From: Acidobacteriota bacterium
GTDB taxonomy: Bacteria > Acidobacteriota > Terriglobia > Terriglobales > Acidobacteriaceae
Direction: 5' to 3'
Assembly: GCA_021813745.1 (NCBI GenBank)
Contig: JAKAJO010000134.1
Coordinates: 1 to 64,000 of the forward strand
DNA length: 64,000 bases
Shown here in pieces: positions 37,220-47,261 of the stretch. A program made the position numbers and the translations under genes. The notes below the pieces were generated by a model. It did not search any database and had not been told where the DNA came from. It saw only the letters and a program-made list of their open reading frames with translations. Position 1 is the stretch's first letter. Each line of letters opens with the position of its first letter.

Positions 37220-38431
37220 ATGTCACAGACCGCTACCCTGGATCTCCCCCTCGAAAGGAAATCCGGAATTCGGCCCCGGCGCATCGCGCTCGCCGCCCTC
37301 GCTGGCTTTCTTCTCTGCGCAGGAGCCACCGGCTGGGCCGTCTATACACATCGTTTCGAGTCCACCGACGACGCGCAGATCGATGGCCACATCAACACCG
37401 TCAGCCCGCGCATCAGCGGCAGCATCGCCCACGTCTACGTATCGGACAACCAGCGCGTCGAAGCCGGTCAGCCACTCGTCGATCTCGACGACAGCGAGCA
37501 GAAGGTTGCCTATGACCAGGCCAAGGCGCAATATGATCAGGCCCTAGCGCAGTTGCAATCCCAGCGCCCCAATATCGCCATCACCCAGGCCGACAACTCT
37601 GAGGCTGCTGCAACCGGCGACGCGCAACTCGCGCAGGCCCACGCCGCACTCGCCGCCGCTTCTCAAGATCTGGCCGGCGCCTCAGCACGCCTTGCCCAGG
37701 CTTTTGCAGCCCGCACGCGCGATGACGACGACTTCGAGCGATATAAACAGCTCTTCCAGGCCGGCACCGTCTCCCGCCAGGACTACGAACGCGTCCTCGC
37801 AACTGCAAAGGCCTCCGACGCCAACGCCACCGCCTCGCAGGCCGCCGTCGCATCCGCGGAAAAGGTGGTCGAAGAGCGCAACGCCGACGTGCAAGCCCAG
37901 GCTGCCAGGCGCACTCAGGTGGCCCGCACCGCTCCGCGCCAGCTTGCCATTCGCCAGGCCGATCTGGCCACGGCTGAAGCCAACGTCGAAGTCGCCGCAG
38001 CCCAGTTACAGCGTGCCGCACTGAATCTCAGCTTCTGCCACATCCTCTCGCCTGTACGCGGCATCGTGACACAGCGCAGTGCGGAGATCGGCAACCGCGT
38101 CAGCGAAGCGCAGCCCCTCATGATGGTCGTCGAGACCGGCGACACATGGGTCAACGCCGACTTCAAAGAAACCCAGCTCGCCCGCATGCACGCCGGCCAG
38201 CAGGCCCGCGTCCATGTCGACGCACTCAACCGGGACTTCACCGGCTCGGTGGTTGGATCTCCCGCCATCACCGGCTCCCGCTCAAGCGTATTGCCGCCGG
38301 AGAATGCCACCGGAAACTTTGTCAAAGTCGTCCAGCGCCTCCCGTTGCGCATTCACCTCGACGCCGGCCAGCAGGATCTTGACCGCCTCCACCCCGGCAT
38401 GTCCGTTGAGGCCACGGTATGGCTCAGGTAG
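37220..38431 (+). CDS. HlyD/EmrA-type membrane fusion protein of an efflux pump
   Basis: The ATG at 37220 gives 403 residues. One N-terminal helix (IALAALAGFLLCAGATGWAVYTH) anchors it in the inner membrane. A lipoyl/HlyD domain (VSPRISGSIAHVYVSDNQRVEAGQPLVDLDD), a long helical coiled-coil hairpin rich in Ala and Gln, and a beta-barrel region (ILSPVRGIVTQRSAEIGNRV) follow, as in EmrA. It overlaps the DHA2 transporter by 13 bases. Together they should export hydrophobic drugs or toxic compounds across the envelope. The outer-membrane channel is not in the cluster. Confidence 0.9.
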   Translation: MSQTATLDLPLERKSGIRPRRIALAALAGFLLCAGATGWAVYTHRFESTDDAQIDGHINTVSPRISGSIAHVYVSDNQRVEAGQPLVDLDDSEQKVAYDQAKAQYDQALAQLQSQRPNIAITQADNSEAAATGDAQLAQAHAALAAASQDLAGASARLAQAFAARTRDDDDFERYKQLFQAGTVSRQDYERVLATAKASDANATASQAAVASAEKVVEERNADVQAQAARRTQVARTAPRQLAIRQADLATAEANVEVAAAQLQRAALNLSFCHILSPVRGIVTQRSAEIGNRVSEAQPLMMVVETGDTWVNADFKETQLARMHAGQQARVHVDALNRDFTGSVVGSPAITGSRSSVLPPENATGNFVKVVQRLPLRIHLDAGQQDLDRLHPGMSVEATVWLR

Positions 38432-39993
38432 CCGCGCCCAGATTCAATCCGTGGGTCGTGGCCATGACGGTCACGCTGGCCACGTTCATGGAGGTGCTCG
38501 ACACCTCCATCGCCAACGTCGCCTTGCCCCACATTGCCGGCAATCTCGCCGCCACCGCCGACGAAAGCACCTGGGTCCTCACCAGCTACCTCGTCTCCAA
38601 CGCCATCATCCTTCCCATGAGCGGCTGGCTCTCCACTCAACTCGGCCGCAAGCGCTTCTACATGACCTGCGTGGTCCTCTTTACGGTCAGTTCCATGCTC
38701 TGCGGTCTCTCCACATCCTTGCCCATGCTCATCTTCTTCCGCGTCATGCAGGGCCTCGGCGGCGGAGGCCTCGGCCCCAGTGAGCAGGCCATCCTCGCAG
38801 ACACCTTTACGCCCGAGCAGCGCAACATGGGCTTCGCCATCTACGGCATGGCCATCGTTGTCGCTCCCGCCATCGGCCCCACGCTCGGCGGCTGGATTAC
38901 CGACAACTACAGTTGGCACTGGATCTTCTTTATCAATGTCCCCATCGGCATCCTCTCGCTCCTCCTCACGCAGCGCGTCGTGCAGGACCCGCCATACCTC
39001 AAGGCCGCGCGCGGCAGCAACCGCGCAAACGTCGATTACCTCGGTATCAGTACCATCGCCATCGGAGTCGGTGTTCTCCAGTACGTCCTCGATAAGGGCC
39101 AGCAGCTTGACTGGTTTGACTCCCGCATCATCACCTTCGGTGCCGTCATCGCCATCACCGCGCTCGTCGTCATGGTCTGGCGCGAGTGGACCCATTCCAA
39201 TCCCATCATTCATCTTCGCCTGCTCAAGCAGAGAAACTTCGCCTCCGCAACCATCTCCAACTTCACCCTCGGCATGGTCCTCAACGGGTCCACCATTCTC
39301 ATCCCGCAGTTTCTCCAGCTTCAGCTCGGATACACAGCGGAGCGCGCGGGATGGGCTCTCTCGCCGGCAGGCGTCGTCCTCGCTCTGCTCATGCCCGTCG
39401 CAGGTATCCTCGGCACCAAATTCGATCCCCGCAAAGTCATCGCCCTCGGCTTTCTCCTCACCTCCGCCAGCATGTTCTGGATGATGCGCATCACGCCCGA
39501 CATCGACTTCGCCCACATCGTTTGGTTCCGTATCTTCCAGGTCGTTGGCCTGCCGCTCATCTTCATCCCCATCAGCACCCTCTCCTACGTCGGCATGCGT
39601 CTTGAAGACAACAATCAGATATCGGGCATCAGTAACTTCGTCCGCAATCTCGGCGGTGCCATTGGCACATCGTTTCTTGTCACCTACCTCGCCCGCCATC
39701 GCCAAATCAGCCGCGTCGCGCTCGTCGCCCACCTCAACCACGGCAACATCTTCTTCGATCGCTACTTCGCCGCACTCCAGCAATCGGCTGTCCTCACCGG
39801 CACCAGCGTCTCCGATGCCGGCCGTCACGCTCTTGCTGAATTGCAGCTCATGGTCGACGCTCAGGCAAACATGCTTGCGTTCATCAGCACCTTTTTCGTC
39901 CTGGGCGTCCTCGTCGCGCTGCTCATTCCACTGCCCTTTCTCATGAAGCGGCCAGCCAAGGAACAAGTGACCGCTTCCCACGCAATGCACTAA
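38419..39993 (+). CDS. DHA2-family (EmrB-type) drug efflux transporter
   Basis: This 524-residue transporter has about fourteen membrane helices. Motifs of the DHA2 branch are visible: DTSIANVALPHIAGNL in helix 1 and WLSTQLGRKRFY after helix 2. It starts inside the end of the HlyD gene, so the two are coupled. As the proton-driven partner of the HlyD-type protein it would pump toxic compounds from the cytoplasm. Expression is probably under the divergent TetR regulator. Confidence 0.92.
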   Translation: MAQVAAPRFNPWVVAMTVTLATFMEVLDTSIANVALPHIAGNLAATADESTWVLTSYLVSNAIILPMSGWLSTQLGRKRFYMTCVVLFTVSSMLCGLSTSLPMLIFFRVMQGLGGGGLGPSEQAILADTFTPEQRNMGFAIYGMAIVVAPAIGPTLGGWITDNYSWHWIFFINVPIGILSLLLTQRVVQDPPYLKAARGSNRANVDYLGISTIAIGVGVLQYVLDKGQQLDWFDSRIITFGAVIAITALVVMVWREWTHSNPIIHLRLLKQRNFASATISNFTLGMVLNGSTILIPQFLQLQLGYTAERAGWALSPAGVVLALLMPVAGILGTKFDPRKVIALGFLLTSASMFWMMRITPDIDFAHIVWFRIFQVVGLPLIFIPISTLSYVGMRLEDNNQISGISNFVRNLGGAIGTSFLVTYLARHRQISRVALVAHLNHGNIFFDRYFAALQQSAVLTGTSVSDAGRHALAELQLMVDAQANMLAFISTFFVLGVLVALLIPLPFLMKRPAKEQVTASHAMH

Positions 39994-40059
39994 GATTGCA
40001 AATCGCAAGTGAAATTTCAGGAAACTCATTCGGTACACGCCAGAAAGGCATCCCCCTTT

Positions 40060-42300
40060 ATGAAACGACGCATCGCACAAACGCTTGCTCTTGGACTCGC
40101 AGTCCTCACGGGAACCTGCGCAGTCGCTCAGCTGCCTTGGATGAATAAGCCCAAACACTACGCGTGGTCAGACTCCACCCTTTCCCCTGATCAGCGTGCC
40201 GACCTCGTCATCAAAGAGATGACTCTTGATGAGAAGATCTCGCTGCTGCATGGCCAGGGCATGCCCTTCTTTTCCAACGCGCCTTCAGCGTCCAACGGCG
40301 GCGCAGGTTATACCAATGCGATTCCGCGACTCGGCATTCCCGCCATTCAAATGGCTGATTCTGCCTACGGCGTCACCCGTGGCCAGGCTGCAGGACGCTA
40401 CTCCACCGCGCTGCCCAACAACCTCGGCGCTGCCTCAGCCTGGGATACAAAATCTGCCTACGAGTACGGCGCGCTCATCGGCCGCGAACTGCGCGATGAA
40501 GGTTACAGCATGACCCTCGGCGGTGGCGTCAATCTGACCCGCGAGCCACGCAACGGCCGCACCTTTGAGTACCAGGGCGAAGATCCGCTCCTCGCCGGAA
40601 CTCTCGACGGCTGGGTCGAGAAGGGCGTGCAATCAAACAACATCATCGGCGACCTCAAGCACTACGCTGTCAACGACCAGGAGAGCGGCCGCAACTCCGT
40701 CAACGCCAACATCAGCAAGCGCGCCATGCGCGAGACCGACCTGCGCGCCTTCGAGATTGCCCTCGGCATCTCCAACGCCGGCGGTGTCATGTGCTCCTAC
40801 AACCGCGTCAACGGCGACTTTGCATGCGAAAACAGCTACCTGCTCACCGATGTCCTGAAGAAGGACTTCAACTTCAAAGGCTTCGTGCTCTCCGACTGGG
40901 GCGGCACCCACTCGACTGTAAAAGCGTCGCATGCCGGTCTTGACATGGAGCAGCCCGACAAAATCTTCTTCGGCGACCCCCTCAAAAAGGCCGTCGAGAG
41001 CGGTGAAGTCTCGCAGGACGAGATCAATGAGCACGTTCACCGCATCCTGCGCACCATCTTCGCCAGCGGCCTCTTCGATCACCCGGTCGTCAAGCAGGTT
41101 CCCGATGTCGAAGGCGGCTATCGCGTCGCCCAGCAGATTGCCGAGAAGAGTATCGTCCTGCTGAAGAATCAGCGCAACGTGCTTCCGCTCTCCTCCTCGG
41201 TCCACTCCGTCGTCCTCATCGGCGGCCACGCCGACGTCGGTGTCATCACCGGCGGCGGCTCCGCGCAGGTCGACGCTCCTGGTGGATCTGCTGTGCCGCC
41301 ACCCGCGCCCAAAAGCATAATGGAGTCGTTCATGCGCGCTCAATGGCTGCCCAGTTCGCCACTGCGTGCTTTGCAGGCGCAGATGCCCGCGGCAAAGGTC
41401 ACCTACGTCTCCGGCGATGATCCGCAGGCCGCGGCCTCTGCCGCAAAGTCCGCCGACGTGGCCATCGTCTTCGCCTATCAGTGGGAGTCAGAAGGCATGG
41501 ATCTCCCCACGCTCGATCTCTCTGCCGCGCAGAACCAGCTCATCGAAACCGTCGCGGCCGCCAATCCCAAAACCGTCGTCGTGCTGGAAACCGGCAGCCC
41601 CGCCACCATGCCCTGGATTGATAAGGTCGCTGGCGTCGTCGAAGCCTGGTACCCCGGCATCCGCGGCGCAGAGGCTCTGGCTGAGATCCTCACCGGCACG
41701 GTCAATCCCACCGGCAAGCTCGCCATCACCTTCCCGAAATCCGATGCTGACCTGCCCCATCCCAAACTTGTCCTGCCGCCGCCCGAGTCTGAAATCAACT
41801 TCAGCGCTCCCGGCGCAGACATCTCCAACATCATGAGCCGCATGGCCAAGGGCCTGCCCGCGTTCCAGACCTACTACGACGAAGGCCTCAAGGTCGGCTA
41901 CAAGTGGTACGACGCAGAGAAGAAGACCGTCCTCTTCCCCTTCGGCTTCGGCCTTTCCTACACCACCTATGCCTACTCCGGTCTCTCGGTCACGCCCGGT
42001 GACACCACCAGCGTCTCCTTCACCGTCAAAAACACCGGCAAGCGCGCGGGCACTGAGATTGCGCAGGTCTATGCCTCGTTCCCTGACGCCGCAGGTGAGC
42101 CGCCCAAGCGCCTCATCGGCTGGGCGCGCGTCGAGCTCGCCCCAGGCGAGTCGAAGCAGGTCTCCGTTCCCGTCAGCCAGGATCGCCTCACCGTCTACGA
42201 CGAAGCATCCGACTCGTGGAAGCTTGTCCCCGGCAAGTACGCGATCCGTGTCGGCGGCTCCTCGCAGGATTTGCCCTTGCAAAAGACCGTCTCGTTCTAA
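40060..42300 (+). CDS. Secreted GH3 beta-glucosidase-type hydrolase
   Basis: I use the ATG at 40060 (MKRRIAQTLALGLAVLTG), which gives a proper signal peptide and 746 residues; the track start at 40009 is a GTG. The GH3 N-terminal barrel has the nucleophile Asp in GFVLSDWGGTHS and the substrate-binding KHYAVNDQE. The C-terminal alpha/beta domain (VAIVFAYQWESEGMDLPTL) and the fibronectin-like end (VSFTVKNTGKRAGTEIAQVY) are complete. It should remove terminal beta-glucosyl or xylosyl residues from plant oligosaccharides in the periplasm or outside. Confidence 0.92.
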   Translation: MKRRIAQTLALGLAVLTGTCAVAQLPWMNKPKHYAWSDSTLSPDQRADLVIKEMTLDEKISLLHGQGMPFFSNAPSASNGGAGYTNAIPRLGIPAIQMADSAYGVTRGQAAGRYSTALPNNLGAASAWDTKSAYEYGALIGRELRDEGYSMTLGGGVNLTREPRNGRTFEYQGEDPLLAGTLDGWVEKGVQSNNIIGDLKHYAVNDQESGRNSVNANISKRAMRETDLRAFEIALGISNAGGVMCSYNRVNGDFACENSYLLTDVLKKDFNFKGFVLSDWGGTHSTVKASHAGLDMEQPDKIFFGDPLKKAVESGEVSQDEINEHVHRILRTIFASGLFDHPVVKQVPDVEGGYRVAQQIAEKSIVLLKNQRNVLPLSSSVHSVVLIGGHADVGVITGGGSAQVDAPGGSAVPPPAPKSIMESFMRAQWLPSSPLRALQAQMPAAKVTYVSGDDPQAAASAAKSADVAIVFAYQWESEGMDLPTLDLSAAQNQLIETVAAANPKTVVVLETGSPATMPWIDKVAGVVEAWYPGIRGAEALAEILTGTVNPTGKLAITFPKSDADLPHPKLVLPPPESEINFSAPGADISNIMSRMAKGLPAFQTYYDEGLKVGYKWYDAEKKTVLFPFGFGLSYTTYAYSGLSVTPGDTTSVSFTVKNTGKRAGTEIAQVYASFPDAAGEPPKRLIGWARVELAPGESKQVSVPVSQDRLTVYDEASDSWKLVPGKYAIRVGGSSQDLPLQKTVSF

Positions 42301-42396
42301 CCACAGCCTGCGCGCTTCGTCAGCCTCAATGCTGTCGAGGCGCGCCAATACAATGCGCTCCGTCGCAGGAATCTGTTTGAAAGGTGACAAACTCCC

Positions 42397-42804
42397 ATGA
42401 AAGCCCTTGCAGCTCTCTCCACCCTGCTCTTTGCCGCTTCTGCCGTTGCGGCAACTCCCAGCCTCACCGGACAGTGGTCCGTGCACAACAGCATCGCCGG
42501 AAATGAAAGCGATCAGACTTGCAAATTTGTCGAGACCGACAACAAGATTACCGGCACATGCAGAGCGGAAGACGCTGATAAGGATGTCCAGGTAACGGGC
42601 AGCGTCGATGGAAACAAGGCGACGTGGAAGTACGACATGGACTACAACGGCAGCCCGCTCACACTCACCTACACCGCCACGCTTGATGATTCCGGCAAGG
42701 TTGCAGGCAATGTCGAAGTCGATCCTTTCGGCGTCACCGGCGACTTCACCGCGACCCCGGCACCGGCGACACCCGCTGCTGCTCCGAGCGATACCGGCAA
42801 GTGA
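42397..42804 (+). CDS. Small secreted beta-rich protein of unknown function
   Basis: This 135-residue protein starts with a clear signal peptide (MKALAALSTLLFAASAVAA). The body has alternating strands (SLTGQWSVHN, NKITGTCRAE, VQVTGSVDGNKATWKYDMDY), like small lipocalin-like or beta-barrel domains. The end is a Pro/Ala-rich tail. It begins 97 bases after the GH3 gene and may be cotranscribed. I cannot assign a function. Confidence 0.75.
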   Translation: MKALAALSTLLFAASAVAATPSLTGQWSVHNSIAGNESDQTCKFVETDNKITGTCRAEDADKDVQVTGSVDGNKATWKYDMDYNGSPLTLTYTATLDDSGKVAGNVEVDPFGVTGDFTATPAPATPAAAPSDTGK

Positions 42805-42948
42805 TCATTCCCTGCGGAGCGTACAGAGCCCGCCACTCCGGGAATAAACCTCGCCGCACGCGTCCCGACCCTCGGCAACCAGCGCGTACTCGTCCCCATT
42901 TGTTCCCCAGCGCATCGACCCCTCTGGGCCAGATCACCGCGTCCCGAG

Positions 42949-42985
42949 GCGCCTGGGCTTTCTTTGTGGGAGAAAGCCCAGGCGC
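42949..42985. repeat. Perfect 15-bp palindromic hairpin in a convergent gap
   Basis: GCGCCTGGGCTTTCT and AGAAAGCCCAGGCGC form a perfect 15-bp stem with a 7-base loop. It lies between convergent genes. There is no T-run after it, so it could be either a bidirectional terminator or a REP-like repeat. Confidence 0.7.
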
Positions 42986-43010
42986 ACCCTGGTGACGTAT
43001 CGCCTGGCAG

Positions 43011-44723
43011 CTATGCCTGATTGGTCGCGTCCTGCAACGCCTGATCGTAGCGGTTGCGCAGCTCGCACTCCGTGTCGAAAATCATCGTCGCATTCGTCTC
43101 TGCGGTCAGTGGCGCCCAGTGCGGTAGTCCCGGATGATTTGGATCCCCCGTGCGCGCAAAGTGAATCCATGCTTCGCTCATCTTCGCTGCCAGCGCTCGC
43201 GCCGCGGGACCACCGCCCGTCATGTTCTCGCACCGGTCTGTGTTGTCAAACACAAAGGCCAGCTCGGAGCAGTGGAAGGCCATCGGCCTCCCGTTCAACA
43301 CAGGTGCCTGCCATGTGAACTGGTAGCAGTACGCCGGCGCTCCACCCTGCGCCGCTTTCACCCGGGCCTGCGTCAGAGCCGAAGCACGCACCCCGCTCAC
43401 CGCAATCACGGACCACAGCTCGAACGGATTTGCATTCGGATACACCGACTTCGCAGCTGCAATGATGTGGTCCGCGTTCTGCCCAAACCCCTCCACCACT
43501 CGGCCATGCAACTGCGTCTCTGTCATCTCCATGAACTCCGGATGATTGATCGCCGTCACAAACTCATTCAGGGTCGTCCCCACCAGCAGCGGTACATTGG
43601 CAGAAATTGCCGGCGCATCCGGTGTAAAGGGCTGCCGCGGAAGCACGCGGCCGTCTACCACCGGCGCCCAGCCCAGCATCGCGCCAATGCGTCGGAAGTC
43701 GATAATTCCAGTCCGGGGCATCGGATGCTCCGTCACTGCCACCGCTGCTGCCTCCAGCTGCTCCACGGGAATCTGTTGCAGCTTGTCCACGGAAGCACCG
43801 TCCAGACCCAGCTTCGCAAGCAGCGCTGCCGCCAGCTTGGATGACGCCTCTTCCGTCTGGCCGAACGCCAGCGAACCGCTCTCCACAATCGCGCGATGAA
43901 ACAGACCCTTGGCTGAGGGCATCGCCATCAGCGCCGTCACCTTGCCGCCCCCGCCCGACTGCCCAAAGATCGTCACCACGTTGGGATCGCCGCCAAACCC
44001 GCCAATGTTGTCGCGCACCCACTCCAGCGCCGCCACAATGTCCAGCATCCCCACGTTGGCCGAGTCCTGGTACCGGCTTCCATATTGCGCAAGATTCAGA
44101 TAGCCGAAGACATTCAGCCGATGATTCAGCGTCACCACCACCACATCGCCGCGCCGCGCCAGGTTCTCGCCGTCATACGAAAGCAACTCCTGTCCGGACC
44201 CTGCCGTGTAGCCCCCTCCGTGCAGCCACACCATCACCGGTCGCTTCTTCCCATCGTTGATGCCCGGCGTCCACACATTCACGCGCAGGCAGTCCTCGCC
44301 CGGCACACCGTCATTCCAGCTAAAGAGCCACGCCTCCTCGTCGTTCTTCCATCCCGTGCGTGCCGGCTGCGGACACACATCGCCAAATTGCATCGAGCTC
44401 CGCACTCCGCTCCATGGCTTCGCCTTCTGCGGCGGCATAAAGCGATTCGCGCCTCCCGTGTCATCCGCGTAAGGAATGCCCTTGAACGTGTAAATTCCAC
44501 GCCGTGTGTAACCCCGCACCCTGCCCGATGTCGTCTCCACCACCGGGTCTCCGCTGGTGGCAAAAATCACGTCCCCTGCTGCGGATGGTGCCGCCGGATA
44601 TCCTGCATTGGCCTTCTCCGCCGCATGCGCCTGCGACGGCATCGCAGCGTACAACACCCCGCCGCTCACTCCCGTGGCCAGCCCCTTCAACACATCACGC
44701 CTGTCCAGTCCCTTTGTCGCCAT
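43011..44723 (-). CDS. Secreted type-B carboxylesterase (Tat signal)
   Basis: The ATG at 44723 follows a strong AGGAGGGAG site, so it replaces the track start; the product is 570 residues. A Tat-like signal ([13 protein letters not shown]) directs export. The type-B carboxylesterase body is clear: [13 protein letters not shown] forms the oxyanion hole, [10 protein letters not shown] holds the nucleophile Ser and [10 protein letters not shown] the catalytic His. It would cleave carboxylic esters outside the cytoplasm, possibly acyl groups on plant polymers given the neighbouring GH3 enzyme. Confidence 0.92.
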   Translation of the reverse strand: MATKGLDRRDVLKGLATGVSGGVLYAAMPSQAHAAEKANAGYPAAPSAAGDVIFATSGDPVVETTSGRVRGYTRRGIYTFKGIPYADDTGGANRFMPPQKAKPWSGVRSSMQFGDVCPQPARTGWKNDEEAWLFSWNDGVPGEDCLRVNVWTPGINDGKKRPVMVWLHGGGYTAGSGQELLSYDGENLARRGDVVVVTLNHRLNVFGYLNLAQYGSRYQDSANVGMLDIVAALEWVRDNIGGFGGDPNVVTIFGQSGGGGKVTALMAMPSAKGLFHRAIVESGSLAFGQTEEASSKLAAALLAKLGLDGASVDKLQQIPVEQLEAAAVAVTEHPMPRTGIIDFRRIGAMLGWAPVVDGRVLPRQPFTPDAPAISANVPLLVGTTLNEFVTAINHPEFMEMTETQLHGRVVEGFGQNADHIIAAAKSVYPNANPFELWSVIAVSGVRASALTQARVKAAQGGAPAYCYQFTWQAPVLNGRPMAFHCSELAFVFDNTDRCENMTGGGPAARALAAKMSEAWIHFARTGDPNHPGLPHWAPLTAETNATMIFDTECELRNRYDQALQDATNQA

Positions 44724-44918
44724 CGAATCGTCTCCCTCCTGAGAACCCGGCAGGACGCTGCCCGGTTGGATCAAAAATTCAGCGCGCGTGCAGACTCCTC
44801 TCCACACGCGCGCTCAGTTGTAATTCATTCACTTGATTTCACCAAATCGATTTTGGTCGCCCGCGTAGCGGGCGCCGCCATCATCGCACCGCAAGACCTC
44901 CAGCCGCCCCTGTCCGAG

Positions 44919-46127
44919 CTACTTCCGATCAAGCCGTGACAGCACCAGCACAATCCCCAAAGAGGCCAGCACACACATCCACGCAAAGAAGAATGCGCTC
45001 CGATAGCCATACAGTCCGATCAGTGTGCCAGCCGTCGGCCCCACTAGGAAAAACGACACATCGGAAAAGCCGGTGTACACACCCAGAGCGGTGCCGCGAT
45101 TAAACTCCGGTACACGTTTCACTGCCTCAACGCCCAGCGCCGGAAACACCAGCGCAAAGCCAAAGCCCGTGATTCCCGCCGCAGCAAACGCCGCCCACGG
45201 AGACCATGCCTGCCACATCAGCATCACGCCCAGAGACTCGATCGCGAGGCACGTAATCCCTACCGGAAATCCGCCAAAGCGATTGATTGTCTGGATAAAT
45301 GCCAGCCGCGCCAGAATAAATGCCACGCCAAACGACGTCAGGCACAAAGCCGCGCCATCCCAGTTGCGATGGGCATAGAAGAGCGTCACAAACGTCGCCA
45401 GAACGCTGTAGCCTACGCCGCCCAGTGCCAGGCCCATGCCATGCGGGGTCACTCGCAGCGCCACGTCACGAAAGGGAAGATGCTTGCCTGGCACCACCGG
45501 CACCGGCGCCTTTGCGCTCGCCGCCAGCACGCTTGCCCCGCAAATCACCATGGTCAACAGACCAATCGAGTTCAGCCCCCACCACTGCATCAGGACCACG
45601 CCCAGCGGTGCGCCCAGCGCCAGCGCCCCATAGGTGCTGATTCCGTTGTATGAAATCACTTTGGCCATGTGCTCTTGGCCCGTCGCCGTAATTCCCCATA
45701 ACGTCGCGCCCGTCGAACCCAGGCTCTCGCCCGTCCCCAGTGCCAGCCGGCTCAGCAGCAGGATCGCCAGGCTCAGCCAGGCTGGCCCGCTGTGTGCAAT
45801 TCCTGCCACCAGCAGCATTACGCCGCTCACCGAGCAGGCGCCCATGCCCCACAGAACAGATACCTTGGCGCCATGATGGTCTGAGATGCGCCCTGCCAGC
45901 GGTCGGCTGATGAAGGTCGCAATGTACTGCACGCTGATTACCAACCCCGCCAGTGCCGCGCTGTAGCCCAGCCCCAGGTGAACATACGGCGGCAGAATCG
46001 CCAGAGGCAGCCCAATCGACAGGTAGCAGATGAACGTGAACGAGGTGAAGCTCAGAATCAGCCATGTGTTGCCGCTCGACGCATCTTGCGCCGCTGCGGA
46101 AGAAGTCTCGGTGGCTGAATTCTCCAT
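44919..46127 (-). CDS. MFS transporter (YhhS/YfcJ-like)
   Basis: The ATG at 46127 (MENSATETS) is preferred because the track start is a TTG. The 402-residue protein has about twelve membrane helices. The motif after helix 2 (RPLAGRISDHHGAKVS) is the usual major-facilitator loop. It most resembles the YhhS/YfcJ group, a weakly characterised set of exporters. Substrate is unknown. It is on the same strand as the AI-2E gene upstream, about 70 bases away. Confidence 0.8.
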   Translation of the reverse strand: MENSATETSSAAAQDASSGNTWLILSFTSFTFICYLSIGLPLAILPPYVHLGLGYSAALAGLVISVQYIATFISRPLAGRISDHHGAKVSVLWGMGACSVSGVMLLVAGIAHSGPAWLSLAILLLSRLALGTGESLGSTGATLWGITATGQEHMAKVISYNGISTYGALALGAPLGVVLMQWWGLNSIGLLTMVICGASVLAASAKAPVPVVPGKHLPFRDVALRVTPHGMGLALGGVGYSVLATFVTLFYAHRNWDGAALCLTSFGVAFILARLAFIQTINRFGGFPVGITCLAIESLGVMLMWQAWSPWAAFAAAGITGFGFALVFPALGVEAVKRVPEFNRGTALGVYTGFSDVSFFLVGPTAGTLIGLYGYRSAFFFAWMCVLASLGIVLVLSRLDRK

Positions 46128-46196
46128 GAGTAAAGGCAAGCCGTCAGGCGTTGCGCACTGACCGTTTCAGTATAACGGAGCGTGAATTCTCGCGCT

Positions 46197-47261
46197 TCAG
46201 GCCGCGCTTTCCGCTTCCATCTGGCCCCGTTTCCGCCAGATCAACAGAAGCGTCTCCGCCGCGCTGAAGATGATCGGCCCCAGAATCAATCCGCTCACGC
46301 CAAACAGCACCACGCCACCCAGCATCGACAGAAAAATTGGTGCCGAGTGCAGTTGCAGCCGCGTTCCCACCAGGATTGGGTACAGCACGTTGTCCAGCGT
46401 GCTGATAATCAGGGCCCCAAATCCAAGCAGGATCAACGCCTGCACCCAGTGATGAATCGCAAATAGGTAGGCCACGACAGGCAGCCACACTACAAAGGCG
46501 CCCACGGCAGGAATCAGCGCAAACAGCATGGTCAGTGCGCCCAGCAGCGTCGCGGCGCCCACGCCCAGAAGCCCAAACCCGATGCCCGCCAGCAACCCCT
46601 GTAATGCCGCCACAAAGAACCGACCCAGCACCAGCGCCCGCACCGCCGATTCCACCCGCGTCATCAGATAACGGGTCTCGTCGGCGCGCAGCGGAATCAG
46701 CCGCCGCGTCATTTCCAGCGCCGCCTCTTTGTCACGATACAGAAAGAACAGCAGGAATAGCATCACCACCAGCTGAGTGACCGCATCAATGGACTTGCTC
46801 AGCAGCGAGCCCACATGACCCGCCACCGCGCCAGCCGCCTTCTCCGTCGCCGCATCGACATCCACGTTGTTCATCACATACTTCAGCGCATCATTCAGTC
46901 GCGGATGGCTCGCCACAAACTCTCGCAGATTCTGCTCCTCGGGTGCGCTTTGCACGCTGTGCAGTAACAGCAGCAGATGATTCCCCGCACTCAGCATCAC
47001 CATCAGCGACGGCACCACCAAAATCAGCGACACCACAATCAGCGTGACTGTCGATGCCAGAGACGGGTTCTTTAGTCCCGTCGCAAACCACCGTCGTACC
47101 GGCTCCGTCACAATCGCCAGGACCACCGCCCAGGTCACGCCCGCCAGGAACGGCCGCACAATCCAGAAGCACAGCACAATCACGCCAATCGTGATGAGGT
47201 ACAGCGTTATTGAAGCCCAGTTCAACTCGCTATGCGCTGCCTCCGGTCTTTCCCCGTCCAT
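46197..47261 (-). CDS. AI-2E (PerM-type) family transporter
   Basis: This 354-residue inner-membrane protein has about eight helices in the pattern of the AI-2 exporter family: LYLITIGVIVLCFWIVRPFLAGVTWAVVLA at the start and a long soluble segment near residues 100-160. PAVGAFVVWLPVVAYLF and PILVGTRLQLHSAPIFLSMLGG are typical of the C-terminal half. Family members export signalling molecules or act as sodium/proton carriers; no specific substrate can be given. Its 5' end overlaps the annotated mtaB ORF on the other strand by about 30 bases. Confidence 0.9.
   Translation of the reverse strand: MDGERPEAAHSELNWASITLYLITIGVIVLCFWIVRPFLAGVTWAVVLAIVTEPVRRWFATGLKNPSLASTVTLIVVSLILVVPSLMVMLSAGNHLLLLLHSVQSAPEEQNLREFVASHPRLNDALKYVMNNVDVDAATEKAAGAVAGHVGSLLSKSIDAVTQLVVMLFLLFFLYRDKEAALEMTRRLIPLRADETRYLMTRVESAVRALVLGRFFVAALQGLLAGIGFGLLGVGAATLLGALTMLFALIPAVGAFVVWLPVVAYLFAIHHWVQALILLGFGALIISTLDNVLYPILVGTRLQLHSAPIFLSMLGGVVLFGVSGLILGPIIFSAAETLLLIWRKRGQMEAESAA

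Noticed and set aside
37929-40158. Long minus-strand ORF of ~600 residues opposite the DHA2 transporter (38353-40158) with acidic, Gly/Asp/Glu-rich product
   Set aside because: It is a shadow of a strongly coding plus-strand gene in high-G+C DNA; no recognisable motifs.
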